From assembly GCF_016458235.1 (NCBI RefSeq), contig NZ_JAEMHK010000025.1, positions 1 to 37,305 on the forward strand: 37,305 nucleotides of DNA, given 5' to 3'. How positions within the stretch are numbered: the stretch's first letter is position 1; every line of letters starts with the position of its first letter. The translations under genes were made by a program, and so were the position numbers. This DNA is from Geomonas propionica. GTDB lineage: Bacteria; Desulfobacterota; Desulfuromonadia; Geobacterales; Geobacteraceae. The notes beneath the pieces were generated by a model. The model was not told where the DNA came from, ran no database searches, and worked only from the letters and a program-made list of their open reading frames with translations. Below are positions 9,883 through 19,246 of this stretch, one piece after another.

Positions 9883-9902
9883 CCCGGGGCGCGAGCCCCG
9901 GG
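9883..9902 (+). other. GNRA-capped hairpin between cytochrome gene and Ig-like gene
   Basis: A perfect 8-bp stem (CCCGGGGC with GCCCCGGG) is closed by a GCGA tetraloop of the GNRA class, 10 nt after the stop codon of the giant cytochrome. It is followed by GCGCTTGAAAAG rather than a T-run, then by the GGAGG ribosome binding site of the next gene. It is better explained as an RNA stability or processing element, or a weak attenuator, than as a full terminator. Confidence 0.6.
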
Positions 9903-9936
9903 CGCTTGAAAAGCCAAGACCCTTGGAGGGCATTCG

Positions 9937-11958
9937 ATGAACTTCGCTGTACATCGCAAGAGGGAGAACATGAAAAGTTCGAAAGCTCATGAGAGCGGGG
10001 AAAAAACAGTGGGTGGCATCAAAGGTTTAGCCGCCGTTGCGCTGATCGTGGCCTTCGTCTGCAGCACCTTCACCTTCCTGGTGCTGTCGCAGCGTGATGC
10101 ACTGGCGCAGCCGACCAAGAGCACTACCTGCATCACCTCGGGTTGCCACGTGACGGCATCGACCACGGCGACCCTGGCTTGGGGCACCATCTACAACGCC
10201 GTCAAGGACCCGGCGTCCCCGACCGCTTTAACGGTCAGCGCAGGGTCGTCGTTCGAGGTGGAGTGGATCGCTACCAACATGACCGACTCGGCCCACGCCA
10301 ACCTCGGTATGTCCTTCATCATCGGCCTGCCGACCGTCTCTCCGACCGCGTGGACCATTTCCAACGGCACCACCAACAACTCGGGGCTCACCGGCTGGAA
10401 CACGATCTGGGACGCCACCGCAGGTTTCAACTGGCGCACTGGCACCATGCTCAGCACCCCGAACTGGGCCTCCTCTCCCAACGCGTACACCATCGACTGG
10501 ACCAACTCCAACTGGGACGTGGCGGCTACCGGCGCGGCCTACGACAACGGCTCCACCACAACCCCGGGTGACCTCGACCGCACCGCCGACAAGATGGGTA
10601 TCGACGTGTTGGTCAACGTCCCCGCCGACACCCCGGCGGGCACCTACACCGTCACCATCGGCGGCGTCGGCCACTACTACACCACCAAGACCAACAAGTG
10701 TAACAAGGCCCAGGCCCTTACCATCACGGTAACCGCAGCCTCCGGCGGCGACACCACCAAGCCGGCGGTCTCCGCGGGCTTCGCCGCCACCACCCCGTCG
10801 CTGTCCAAGACGATTCCGGTTTCCGGTTTTGCCGCCACCGACAACACCGGCGTCACCGGTTACATGATCACCACGAGCGCTACGGCGCCGCTTTCCACCG
10901 ATGCCGGCTGGCTCGCCACCGCGCCCACGAGCTACACGGTCGCCGCCGACGGCAGCTACACCCTGTACCCATGGGCGAAGGACGCCGCGGGCAACGTCTC
11001 CGCCGTGTACGGCACACCGGTCGCCGTGGTGGTCGATTCCACGAAGCCGGTCGTTTCGGCAGGGTTCGCCGCCACCACCCCGTCACTTTCCCGGACCATT
11101 ACCGTTTCCGGTTTCGCCGCCACCGACGCCAGCGGCGTCACCGGCTACATGATCACCACGAGCGCCACCGCACCGCTGTCCACCGACGCGGGCTGGCTCG
11201 CCACTGCGCCGACCAGCTACGCGGTCGCGGCTGACGGCACCTTCACCCTCTACCCTTGGGCGAAGGACACCTACGGTAACGTCTCCGCCGCGTACGCCTC
11301 GCCGGTTACCGTCGTGGTCGACACCGTGAAGCCGACCGTCTCCTCGACGGTCCCGGTGAATGGCGCCACCGGCACCACGCTGAACGGCACGGTCACCATC
11401 AACTTCAGCGAGGCCGTGAACTGTGCCACGGTGACCACCAGCACGGTAACCATCGCGCCCGCTGCCACCTGGGCCCTGACCAGCTGTTCCGGCAGCCAGG
11501 CAGTCTTCACCCCCTCCGGGCAGGCGAACTCCACCGCCTACACGGTGACTGTCGGTACCGCGGTGGCAGACAGCGCAGGGAACACCCTCGCTGCCAGCTA
11601 CCCCTTCAGCTACACGACCTCCGCCCCGGCGCCGAACAACCCGCCCGCGGTACCCGCCTCGCTGGCCCAGTACAAGAGCGACGGCACCACGCTCCTCGCC
11701 AAGGGGCTTTACACCAACCAGACCACGCTGGTCTTCAAGGGGGGCGTCACGGACCCCGACAGCGATACCGTAAAGCTCGACATCGAACTCGCCGACGTGG
11801 GGGCCGCCTTTACCGGCACCCCGACCTGCAGCGGCACCCTGGTCACCAGCGGCACCACCGCGGCCACAACCTGCAGCGGCATCGTCAGCGGCCGGTTCAA
11901 ATGGCAGGCCCGCGCCACCGACAGCAAGGGCTTGTCCGGCAGCTGGACGCAATACTAA
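9937..11958 (+). CDS. Exported Ig-like repeat protein with one CX4CH heme motif
   Basis: A 673-aa protein. ATG 9937 is 7 nt from GGAGG (9925-9929); ATG 9970 is a possible alternative. A hydrophobic segment at about residues 29-50 and A-L-A at 55-57 look like a long signal peptide. One heme-type motif (CITSGCH, residues 65-71) sits in an N-terminal domain shared with the next gene. Two consecutive exact-length 95-aa Ig-like repeats follow (from K-P-A-V-S-A-G-F), then a Big_5-like domain (F-S-E-A-V-N-C) and a partial FnIII-like end. The protein stops where the downstream 2180-aa paralogue continues into further Ig domains and a cytochrome domain, so it looks like a short version lacking that half. 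It may be a surface scaffold or a monoheme partner; no enzymatic motif is seen. Confidence 0.85.
   Translation: MNFAVHRKRENMKSSKAHESGEKTVGGIKGLAAVALIVAFVCSTFTFLVLSQRDALAQPTKSTTCITSGCHVTASTTATLAWGTIYNAVKDPASPTALTVSAGSSFEVEWIATNMTDSAHANLGMSFIIGLPTVSPTAWTISNGTTNNSGLTGWNTIWDATAGFNWRTGTMLSTPNWASSPNAYTIDWTNSNWDVAATGAAYDNGSTTTPGDLDRTADKMGIDVLVNVPADTPAGTYTVTIGGVGHYYTTKTNKCNKAQALTITVTAASGGDTTKPAVSAGFAATTPSLSKTIPVSGFAATDNTGVTGYMITTSATAPLSTDAGWLATAPTSYTVAADGSYTLYPWAKDAAGNVSAVYGTPVAVVVDSTKPVVSAGFAATTPSLSRTITVSGFAATDASGVTGYMITTSATAPLSTDAGWLATAPTSYAVAADGTFTLYPWAKDTYGNVSAAYASPVTVVVDTVKPTVSSTVPVNGATGTTLNGTVTINFSEAVNCATVTTSTVTIAPAATWALTSCSGSQAVFTPSGQANSTAYTVTVGTAVADSAGNTLAASYPFSYTTSAPAPNNPPAVPASLAQYKSDGTTLLAKGLYTNQTTLVFKGGVTDPDSDTVKLDIELADVGAAFTGTPTCSGTLVTSGTTAATTCSGIVSGRFKWQARATDSKGLSGSWTQY
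10759..11328 (+). repeat. Two adjacent 285-bp Ig-like coding repeats
   Basis: Copies at 10759-11043 and 11044-11328 are exactly 285 bp each and encode the same 95-aa module (VSAGFAATTPS to YPWAKD to V-D). A third copy of the same length lies in the next gene at 12769-13053, and the Big_5-like module that follows is also shared (from 11329 and from 13054). The exact length and high similarity suggest duplication or gene conversion between the two neighbouring genes. Confidence 0.85.
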
Positions 11959-11970
11959 TAGGAGCGCTCG

Positions 11971-14900
11971 ATGAAGGATCTGAGGAGAACAATGAGAGAG
12001 TCGAGAACTCAGGCAACTCCCGAAGCAGCAACAGCATTTGCACTTTTGCGCAACATGAGCGGCCGCACCCGCATGAACCTGCTTGGCACGCTTTTGATGA
12101 CATTGCTGGTCACGTGCGTCGGGCTCACCACCTACTTCATGCCCAACGACGCGAGCGCATGGCCGACCAAGTACGGTTCCTGCTCCGGCTCGGGCTGCCA
12201 CGTGCTCACCGACCCGAACGCCACCATCACCACGGCCATCAACGGCGTGGTCGGCACTTCGGTGACCGTTCCCGCCGGCGGGAGCTTCGAGGTTGACTGG
12301 AAGGTCACCAACGTGACCAACGCCGCTGGCGGTCAAGTCGGTGTTGGCGTCGAGATCAACCTGCCGACCGGTTGGGGACTCGCCAAGGGTACCGTCAACG
12401 CGCCGGCGATCCCCGGGTGGAACAGCGTCTGGGATGCGGCCGACGGCGTCGCGGCAGGATGGGCCACCGCCAGCAGCTACAGTACCGCCACCGAGTCCCC
12501 GAGCAGTCCGGTCGGTTACACCATCAACTACAACGGTACCGCCTGGGACACCGGAACCAGGAACGCAGCCTACGACACCGGCGCGGCCGGCCTCGACCTC
12601 GACGGTATCGCCGATACCATGGGCACCGATGCCATCGTCACCGTGCCGGCCGGGACGGCCAACGGCACCTACACTATCGTGGTTCTCGGCGTTGGGCACG
12701 ATGGAAGCACCAAGTCCCACATCGAGCAGGCCATCACCGTAACCGTCGCTGGGGGCGCCGACACCACCAAGCCTGTCGTTTCCGCGGGTTTCGCCGCCAC
12801 CACGCCGAGCACCAGTTGGACCATCCCGGTTTCCGGTTTCGCGGCTACCGACAACACCGGCGTCACCGGCTACATGATCACCACGAGCGCCACCGCTCCG
12901 CTATCCGGCGACGCCGCCTGGACCGGCACCGCGCCGGCCGGCTACACCGTCGCGGCCGACGGCAGCTACACCCTCTACCCGTGGGCGAAGGATGCAGCTG
13001 GCAACGTCTCCCTCGTGTACGGCTCGCCGGTCACCGTCTTGGTCGACACGGTCAAGCCGACCGTGACCAGTACGGTCCCCGCTACCGGGGCCACCGGCAT
13101 CACCCCGGACAACGCGGTCACCTTGAACTTCAGCGAAGCCGTGAACTGCGCCACGGTCACCACCAGCAGCGTCACCATCTCGCCCGCCGTCACCTGGGCC
13201 AAGACCAGCTGTTCGGGTAGCCAAGCTGTCTTCGCCCCGACCGGGCAGGCCGGCTCCACCTCCTACATGGTGACCGCCGGCACCGGCATCACGGACGTGA
13301 ACGGCAACGCCATGAGCAGCTCTTACGCGTTCAACTACACCACTGCCACCCCGATCGTCCGTCCTGATACCGTGCTCAGCGCACCGCTGGCTGCCACGGT
13401 ACTGACCACTACGCCGGCTGCCATCACTGGTACGGCTACCACCGGCACCAACCCGCTTGGCTCGGTGCAGGTTTCCACTAATAACGGCTCCACCTGGGCC
13501 GCTGCCACCGGGACCGCTTCCTGGTCCTACTCCTGGGCCCTGCCCAGCGAGGACTATGTTTCCCACACCATCCTTGCCAAGGCGGTGGACAACGCTGCTA
13601 ACGAGGACACCACCCCTGCTTCGGTAACCGTGATCGTGGACAACATGGCTCCGGCAGGCCTCGCCAACTCGGCCCCGGCCAACGCAGCGGGGAACCTCGC
13701 CCTGACCACCACTCTTACCTCCGGCACCGCGACCGACGCCAACACGACTGCGGCTGTACAGTACTTCTTCGAACTGGCCACCGACAGCGGCTTCACCACC
13801 GGCGTGCAGCAGAGCGGCTGGCAGACAACCAAGACTTTCGCTCCGACCCTGGCCGCCGCCACCACCTACTACTGGCACGTCCGGGCCAAGGACGCCGCGG
13901 GCAACATCTCGGCGTACACCACGAGCTGGAGCTTCAGCACCATCGGGCCGACCGCGCCGAACGCACCTGCCGCCACCCAGTACCAGGCGGATGGCGTCAC
14001 CGCTATCGTCCAGGCTGGGACTTTGACCAGCTCCTCCGTGGTGATCAAGTCCACGGTGACTGATGCCAACAACGACAACGTAACCCTCCAAGTGGAGATG
14101 ATCACCAACGGCAACACCTTCGCAGGCGTCGCCAACTGCTCCTCCACCTCGGTGGCCAGCGGCTTGGTAGCGACTGCCACCTGCACCGGTCTTTCCGACG
14201 GGCTCTCCTATAAATGGCGCGCCCGCACCAGCGACGGCACCCTGAACAGCGCCTGGGTCGACTTTGGACCCAGCGACCCTGACTTCACCGTCGCGCTGAC
14301 CAATGCGACCCCGGCGGCCCCGATCGCCCCTGCCCAGTACCAGGCTGACGGCACCACCGCCATCGCTTCCGGCGGCGCCGCTTCCTCCAACGTGGTTGTC
14401 ATCTCCGCCACCATCGACGGCGGCAACTCCGACCCGGTCCTCCTCGAGGTCGACCTGAACAACGACGGCATCGCCGACTGCGCGAGCCCCTACGTCGCCG
14501 GTCCGGCTACCGCCAAGGCGACCTGCGGCGGTCTCGCCGACGGCTCCTACGACTGGAGGGTAAGGGCGAAGGACAGCAAGTCCGCTGCCAGCGCCTGGAC
14601 CGCCTTCACCGGCACCCCTGACTTCACCGTGGCCACCGGCCTCGATTTCGGCGTCGACACCGCCGCACCTACCGACGGCATTGCTTCCACCAGCTCCGGC
14701 GACGGCTACGTCAACGTTAGTTGGACTGCCGCCACCGACTCCGGCGCCGGCCTCGACCCGGTCAATAGTTACAAACTCGTCAAGTCGAGCGTCTCCACTC
14801 CGGCCGACTGCTCGGCCGCGGCGCTCTACACCGGCAACGGCACTTCGTTCTTCGATACCGCCGTCACCAACGGCACCACCTATTACTACAGGGTCTGCGC

Positions 14901-17900
14901 CCTGGACGAAGTCGGCAACCTGTCGGCCGGTGTCACTACCGCCGCCTCCCCGTCGACCATTGCACTGCCTGATACCGCCATCACCGCGCCGGCAGCCAAC
15001 GCGGTGATCACCGCCGGAAACTCCATCACCGGTACGGCGACCGCCGGCGGTAACCCGCTCGCCTCGGTCCAGGTCTCCACCAACAACGGCACCACCTGGG
15101 CCGCCGCCACCGGCACCGCCACCTGGAGCTTCTCCTGGACGCCGGCCAGCGAAGACTACGTAGCGCACACCATCCTCGCCAAGGCGTTGGACAGCCTGAG
15201 CTATGCAGACGCGACCCCGGCACAGGTTACCGTCCGGGTTGACAACGTGGCGCCCGCCGGGCTTGCCAACTCGACCCCGGCCAACCTCGCCACCAACATC
15301 GCCATCGGCTCGGCGCTTACCTCGGGCGCGGCAACCGACGGCAACACTTCCGCCGCGGTGCAGTACATCTTCCAGCTCGCCACCAACTCCGGCTTCACCA
15401 CCGGGGTACAGCAGAGCGCCTGGCAGGCGTCCACCTCCTGGACGCCGACCCTGGCTCCGGGCACCACTTACTACTGGCACGTGATGGCGAAGGACGCCGC
15501 AGGCAACACCACCGCCTACACCACCACCTGGAGCTTCACCTCCGGCGTGGTCGCACCTGAAACCGCGCTCTCCGCACCTCTGGCCGGCACCGTCTTCTCC
15601 ACCTCGCCCGCGACCGTGAGCGGTACCGCGACCGCCGGCACCAACGCGCTTGGCTCGGTGCAGGTTTCTACCAACAACGGCACCTCGTGGAGCGCCGCCA
15701 CCGGGACCTCCGCCTGGTCCTACTCCTGGACCCTCCCCGCTGAGGACTACGTCGCCCACACCATCCTGGCACGCGCAGTGGATAACGCCTCCAACGCGGA
15801 TCCGACCCCGGCCAGCGTGAGCGTCTACGTCGACACCGTGGCTCCGTCCGGGCTTGTCAACTCGACGCCGGCCAACCTTGCCACCGGCGTGGCCACCACC
15901 TCGTCGCTGGTTTCCACCACCGCAACCGACGCCAACACCACGGCCGCGGTGCAGTACTTCTTCGAAATCGCCACCAACTCCGGCTTCACCACCGGAGTAC
16001 AGCAGAGCGCATGGCAGACGGGCACCACCTTCGCTCCGACCCTGGCCATCAGCACCACCTATTACTGGCACGTCAAGGCGAAGGACGCCGCAGGCAACAC
16101 CACCGCCTACAGCACCACCTGGAGCTTCACCACCGCTGCCGCCACCACCACGGTGGCCCAGGGTACCGGTGAGATTGCCATCACCCTGCCGCCGGGCGGG
16201 CCTGAGAGCGACCTCGATTCCTTCACCCTGTCCACCCAGGCAGGTACCGACACGGTAACGGCCATTACCGTCACCCTGTCGGCAGGCTCCTACGCGGGCC
16301 TCGCCTCCATCGCCATTACCGACGACGCCGGCGCCGTCTACTACGGCACCGTGGCCAACCCTTCGGCGAATACCGTGGCCATCACGCTGACCACCCCGAT
16401 CACGGTAACGACGACCCCGACGCAGTACTGGGTTGACATCACGCCGAAAACGCACGCGAACATGCCCGCTCCCCCGGGATCCACTTACACTATCACCGGG
16501 ACCGTGACGGCCATAACCTCCAGCAACCCGAAGGCCTACAGCGACACCGCTTCGGCTACGGTCACCATCGACAACCTCTCCCCGGCCAACGTCACCTCGG
16601 CCGGCGGTGCTGCCGGTATCGCGTCCAACTCGCTGTACTGGACCAACCCGGCCGACACGGACTTCGCCGGCATCGTCGTACTGCGCAGAGCAGGGGCCGC
16701 CGTCGCTGATATCCCGGTTGAGGGGGGCAACTATGTGGTAGACAACATCATTGGGGCAAGCACCGTCGCCTACGTCGGGAGTCTGAACAACTTCACCGAT
16801 ACCCCGCTTGCCAACGGCACGGCCTACTACTACAAGATCTTCGCCAAGGATTCCCGCGGCAACTATTCCGCCACTGGGGTTGCCGTCGGACCGTACACGC
16901 CGGCAAGGACCGCGTGGAGCAACAACAACATGCTGCACAACTCCACCAATACCGGCTCTACCAAGTGGAGCGCTAACGGCGGCTGGGGCGAGCCGGGCAA
17001 GAAGTACGGCGCGTTCTCCTGCTCCACCTGCCACAACATGAACACCGCCAATATCATGCGCATAGCCGGCACCGTAAGCACCGGTGACGGCAGCAACTGG
17101 GGCACCACCGGCACCGTCTCCGCCACGGTCTCCGTCGCCAACCCGGCGACCGACCTCGGTTCGGACACGATCCACACCACCTCGAGCCGCATCTGCGAGG
17201 TGTGCCACAGCCAGACCGCGTACCACAAGTACAACAACACCGCTACCGGCCACAACGGCACGGTAAACTGCACCCAGTGCCACTCCCATGCCGCCGGCTT
17301 CAAGGGGATGGGCGGCAGCTGCCTCGGCTGCCACAACTCGCCGCGCGGCGTGCGTCAGCAGATCGTTGGCGCGACCCTGGGTGCGACCGGCGACGACTTC
17401 GTGCGCCCGTCCAGGCACGTCAAGAACACCACTGTCAAGAACGTGGACTGCATCATCTGCCACGCCGAGGGTGACACCACCTCCACCGAGACCTCGGTGA
17501 AGCAGGTCAGCCTGCATGGCGTCAGCGGCAACCCGGTCCTCTTGAGGAACGTTGACAGCCAGGGCAACCCCGGTACCGCAGGCACCAACTACTGGTCCTG
17601 GCCGGGACGCCGCGCCGGCGGCACCACCATTACCTCCACCGATCGCGACAACATGGACCGCTTCTGCATTGGCTGCCACGACTCCGATGGCGCCTCGACC
17701 ATAACCGTTGATACGGCAGGTGCCGGTATCACCACCGGCTCCGCGTTGGCCAGGAAACTGACGCCGTTCAACCCGCTGGACGGCGGCACGCCGCTCAACG
17801 TGAAGTCGCAGTTCAACTCCGGCAACGCTGTAGGCAGCGCCTACGCCAGCCATCACAACCTGAACATCTACACCAAGCGTTACACCGCGACCTATGCGTC

Positions 17901-18513
17901 GACCTACGCTACCCGCGGCGGTTGGACGGGCTCCTCCAAGGACGGCGTGGCCGTCACCTGGGATACCGGCCTGCACTGCTCCGACTGCCACCTGAACGAG
18001 AGCAACGCACACGGCGCAAGGAACGCCACCCGCATGCTGCAGGACAAAAACGGCGCCGACGCGGCAGCCAGCAACGCCAGCGACGGCAGCGCCACCTTCG
18101 TCTGCTACCGCTGCCACCTGAGCACCGTGTACAACAACAGCAACGTCACCGTCACCGGCAAGGCGAGGATCGAGCACAGCAGCTTCGACAACATGCCTTG
18201 GACGGTCGGTTCCTACAACGACCACGGCATCATCTGCCTCAACTGCCACATGGGCGGTGGGGTGAACAGCATCGGCGGCATCCACGGCAACAACCGCAGC
18301 ATCACGACCTTGACCCAGGGTGCCACCAAGAGCTACCGCTTCATCTACGGCGGCGAGCTCGGTCTCAACATCTCCGAGGCCAACTGGTCCACCACTACGG
18401 CGCCTACCTGCTACACCGCCTCCTCCACCTGGGGCGGCGCCTGCAACAAGCACGACGGCTCCGCCGGTACCGGCAGGATCGGGACCCCGACCTACGCAAG
18501 ACCGCTGCAGTAG
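11971..18513 (+). CDS. Ig/FnIII-like mosaic protein with C-terminal nine-CXXCH cytochrome domain
   Basis: A 2180-aa exported protein. ATG 11971 is 6 nt after AGGAG (11960-11964), which overlaps the end of the TAATAG that closes the previous gene, so translation is probably coupled. A membrane/signal segment lies at about residues 35-57, with A-S-A at 61-63. The N-terminal domain has one CX4CH (CSGSGCH, residues 71-77). Then come Ig-like, Big_5-like and three roughly 195-aa Ig plus FnIII-like modules (T-Y-Y-W-H-V then A-K-D-A-A-G-N). The C-terminal part, residues about 1684-2093, has nine CXXCH: CSTCH, CEVCH, CTQCH, CLGCH, CIICH, CIGCH, CSDCH, CYRCH, CLNCH. The likely design is a long extracellular stalk presenting a multiheme head. 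Whether it binds minerals, cells or other cytochromes cannot be told from sequence. Confidence 0.92.
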   Translation: MKDLRRTMRESRTQATPEAATAFALLRNMSGRTRMNLLGTLLMTLLVTCVGLTTYFMPNDASAWPTKYGSCSGSGCHVLTDPNATITTAINGVVGTSVTVPAGGSFEVDWKVTNVTNAAGGQVGVGVEINLPTGWGLAKGTVNAPAIPGWNSVWDAADGVAAGWATASSYSTATESPSSPVGYTINYNGTAWDTGTRNAAYDTGAAGLDLDGIADTMGTDAIVTVPAGTANGTYTIVVLGVGHDGSTKSHIEQAITVTVAGGADTTKPVVSAGFAATTPSTSWTIPVSGFAATDNTGVTGYMITTSATAPLSGDAAWTGTAPAGYTVAADGSYTLYPWAKDAAGNVSLVYGSPVTVLVDTVKPTVTSTVPATGATGITPDNAVTLNFSEAVNCATVTTSSVTISPAVTWAKTSCSGSQAVFAPTGQAGSTSYMVTAGTGITDVNGNAMSSSYAFNYTTATPIVRPDTVLSAPLAATVLTTTPAAITGTATTGTNPLGSVQVSTNNGSTWAAATGTASWSYSWALPSEDYVSHTILAKAVDNAANEDTTPASVTVIVDNMAPAGLANSAPANAAGNLALTTTLTSGTATDANTTAAVQYFFELATDSGFTTGVQQSGWQTTKTFAPTLAAATTYYWHVRAKDAAGNISAYTTSWSFSTIGPTAPNAPAATQYQADGVTAIVQAGTLTSSSVVIKSTVTDANNDNVTLQVEMITNGNTFAGVANCSSTSVASGLVATATCTGLSDGLSYKWRARTSDGTLNSAWVDFGPSDPDFTVALTNATPAAPIAPAQYQADGTTAIASGGAASSNVVVISATIDGGNSDPVLLEVDLNNDGIADCASPYVAGPATAKATCGGLADGSYDWRVRAKDSKSAASAWTAFTGTPDFTVATGLDFGVDTAAPTDGIASTSSGDGYVNVSWTAATDSGAGLDPVNSYKLVKSSVSTPADCSAAALYTGNGTSFFDTAVTNGTTYYYRVCALDEVGNLSAGVTTAASPSTIALPDTAITAPAANAVITAGNSITGTATAGGNPLASVQVSTNNGTTWAAATGTATWSFSWTPASEDYVAHTILAKALDSLSYADATPAQVTVRVDNVAPAGLANSTPANLATNIAIGSALTSGAATDGNTSAAVQYIFQLATNSGFTTGVQQSAWQASTSWTPTLAPGTTYYWHVMAKDAAGNTTAYTTTWSFTSGVVAPETALSAPLAGTVFSTSPATVSGTATAGTNALGSVQVSTNNGTSWSAATGTSAWSYSWTLPAEDYVAHTILARAVDNASNADPTPASVSVYVDTVAPSGLVNSTPANLATGVATTSSLVSTTATDANTTAAVQYFFEIATNSGFTTGVQQSAWQTGTTFAPTLAISTTYYWHVKAKDAAGNTTAYSTTWSFTTAAATTTVAQGTGEIAITLPPGGPESDLDSFTLSTQAGTDTVTAITVTLSAGSYAGLASIAITDDAGAVYYGTVANPSANTVAITLTTPITVTTTPTQYWVDITPKTHANMPAPPGSTYTITGTVTAITSSNPKAYSDTASATVTIDNLSPANVTSAGGAAGIASNSLYWTNPADTDFAGIVVLRRAGAAVADIPVEGGNYVVDNIIGASTVAYVGSLNNFTDTPLANGTAYYYKIFAKDSRGNYSATGVAVGPYTPARTAWSNNNMLHNSTNTGSTKWSANGGWGEPGKKYGAFSCSTCHNMNTANIMRIAGTVSTGDGSNWGTTGTVSATVSVANPATDLGSDTIHTTSSRICEVCHSQTAYHKYNNTATGHNGTVNCTQCHSHAAGFKGMGGSCLGCHNSPRGVRQQIVGATLGATGDDFVRPSRHVKNTTVKNVDCIICHAEGDTTSTETSVKQVSLHGVSGNPVLLRNVDSQGNPGTAGTNYWSWPGRRAGGTTITSTDRDNMDRFCIGCHDSDGASTITVDTAGAGITTGSALARKLTPFNPLDGGTPLNVKSQFNSGNAVGSAYASHHNLNIYTKRYTATYASTYATRGGWTGSSKDGVAVTWDTGLHCSDCHLNESNAHGARNATRMLQDKNGADAAASNASDGSATFVCYRCHLSTVYNNSNVTVTGKARIEHSSFDNMPWTVGSYNDHGIICLNCHMGGGVNSIGGIHGNNRSITTLTQGATKSYRFIYGGELGLNISEANWSTTTAPTCYTASSTWGGACNKHDGSAGTGRIGTPTYARPLQ
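13359..16137 (+). repeat. Three roughly 585-bp Ig plus FnIII coding modules
   Basis: Modules at about 13359-13945, 14962-15545 and 15552-16137 each encode an Ig-like part (L-S-A-P, then VQVSTNNG, then E-D-Y-V-x-H-T-I-L-A) and an FnIII-like part (S-G-F-T-T-G-V-Q-Q-S then T-Y-Y-W-H-V). The second and third are adjacent. The interval between the first and second holds different Ig-like domains. Boundaries are approximate and were set by protein similarity. Confidence 0.8.
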
Positions 18514-18545
18514 CACGTTAGCGCAGCATAAAGTAGCACCCACAG

Positions 18546-18599
18546 ACAGTGCAGGGACTGTGATCCGGTTACGCCGCTCACAGACCCTGCACTGTTTTT
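18546..18599 (+). terminator. Strong rho-independent terminator of the cytochrome operon
   Basis: An 11-bp perfect outer stem (ACAGTGCAGGG at 18546-18556 with CCCTGCACTGT at 18585-18595) encloses a second 6-bp stem (CTGTGA with TCACAG) and is followed by TTTTT. It lies 33 bp after the stop of the 2180-aa gene and is the only canonical terminator seen in the cytochrome block. Confidence 0.93.
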
Positions 18600-18623
18600 C
18601 TTTGCCCGACCTAGAATACAAAC

Positions 18624-18653
18624 TTGATATTTGCGCTGTAGCTACGGTATCTT
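18624..18653 (+). promoter_or_regulatory. Predicted sigma70 promoter for the cytochrome maturation genes
   Basis: TTGATA at 18624-18629 and TATCTT at 18648-18653 are separated by 18 bp. They lie directly after the terminator and 30 bp before the proposed GTG start at 18683. The position makes functional sense, but the match is by eye only. Confidence 0.5.
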
Positions 18654-18682
18654 AATGACCGCCGTAACCGCTGAAGACTAAT

Positions 18683-19246
18683 GTGCCGGAGGCTGTCCTG
18701 CCTAGAACAACACTGAAGACCTGCTTGCTTGCGTTTCTGGCCCCGCTGCTGCTGTTTCCCCTGGTGGGAGCGGTCTGCGGCGACGCGGCATACTATCGCT
18801 ATCTGCTCGCCAAGGCGGTTCCATCCCTGGATGAAAGCGACCGGATCAAGGCGGCGGTCACCGAGTTCAACAACCGCTTCATGGATATCTACGCCTCGCA
18901 GGGTGACAAGCGCGGCATAGGGGCCGTCCCCGCCACGGTCGGCATGCGCCACAGCCTTGTCACGGACTCCGGCTCGCTCTGGGTAGGCGGCAAGGTACTG
19001 GTGTACGACATTGCGTCGCTGGACTTTCGCAGCGTGCAGCAGGACGGGCCGCTGAGCGCGACGGTGCTGGTCAAGGAAGAGTGGAACTACCAGTACAAGG
19101 ACGGCAAGACCTACAAGGAAGTCGGGCAGGTGCACGGCACCGGATCGCTGATGCGTTACCGGATGGTGCGCCAGGGCGGGGCATGGCTGGTCCAGAAATG
19201 CGAACCGGTGCGGGAAACTGCTAAAGGGGTGAACAAGGGTGACTAG
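18683..19246 (+). CDS. Small membrane-anchored or secreted protein of unknown function
   Basis: 187 aa from GTG 18683. An in-frame TAA at 18665-18667 limits any extension, and no strong ribosome binding site is visible, so the exact start is uncertain. Residues about 10-31 are hydrophobic (signal peptide or anchor); a Cys follows the core, but the residues before it do not make a clear lipobox. The remainder is soluble, about 150 aa, and ends in a strand-rich pattern (SATVLVKEEWNY, then GSLMRYRMVRQGGAWLV) reminiscent of NTF2-like folds; I do not recognise a specific family. It overlaps the next gene by 8 bp and heads a likely operon with ResB-like, CcsA and ResB genes, so an accessory role in cytochrome c maturation is plausible but unproven. 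Confidence 0.75.
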   Translation: MPEAVLPRTTLKTCLLAFLAPLLLFPLVGAVCGDAAYYRYLLAKAVPSLDESDRIKAAVTEFNNRFMDIYASQGDKRGIGAVPATVGMRHSLVTDSGSLWVGGKVLVYDIASLDFRSVQQDGPLSATVLVKEEWNYQYKDGKTYKEVGQVHGTGSLMRYRMVRQGGAWLVQKCEPVRETAKGVNKGD

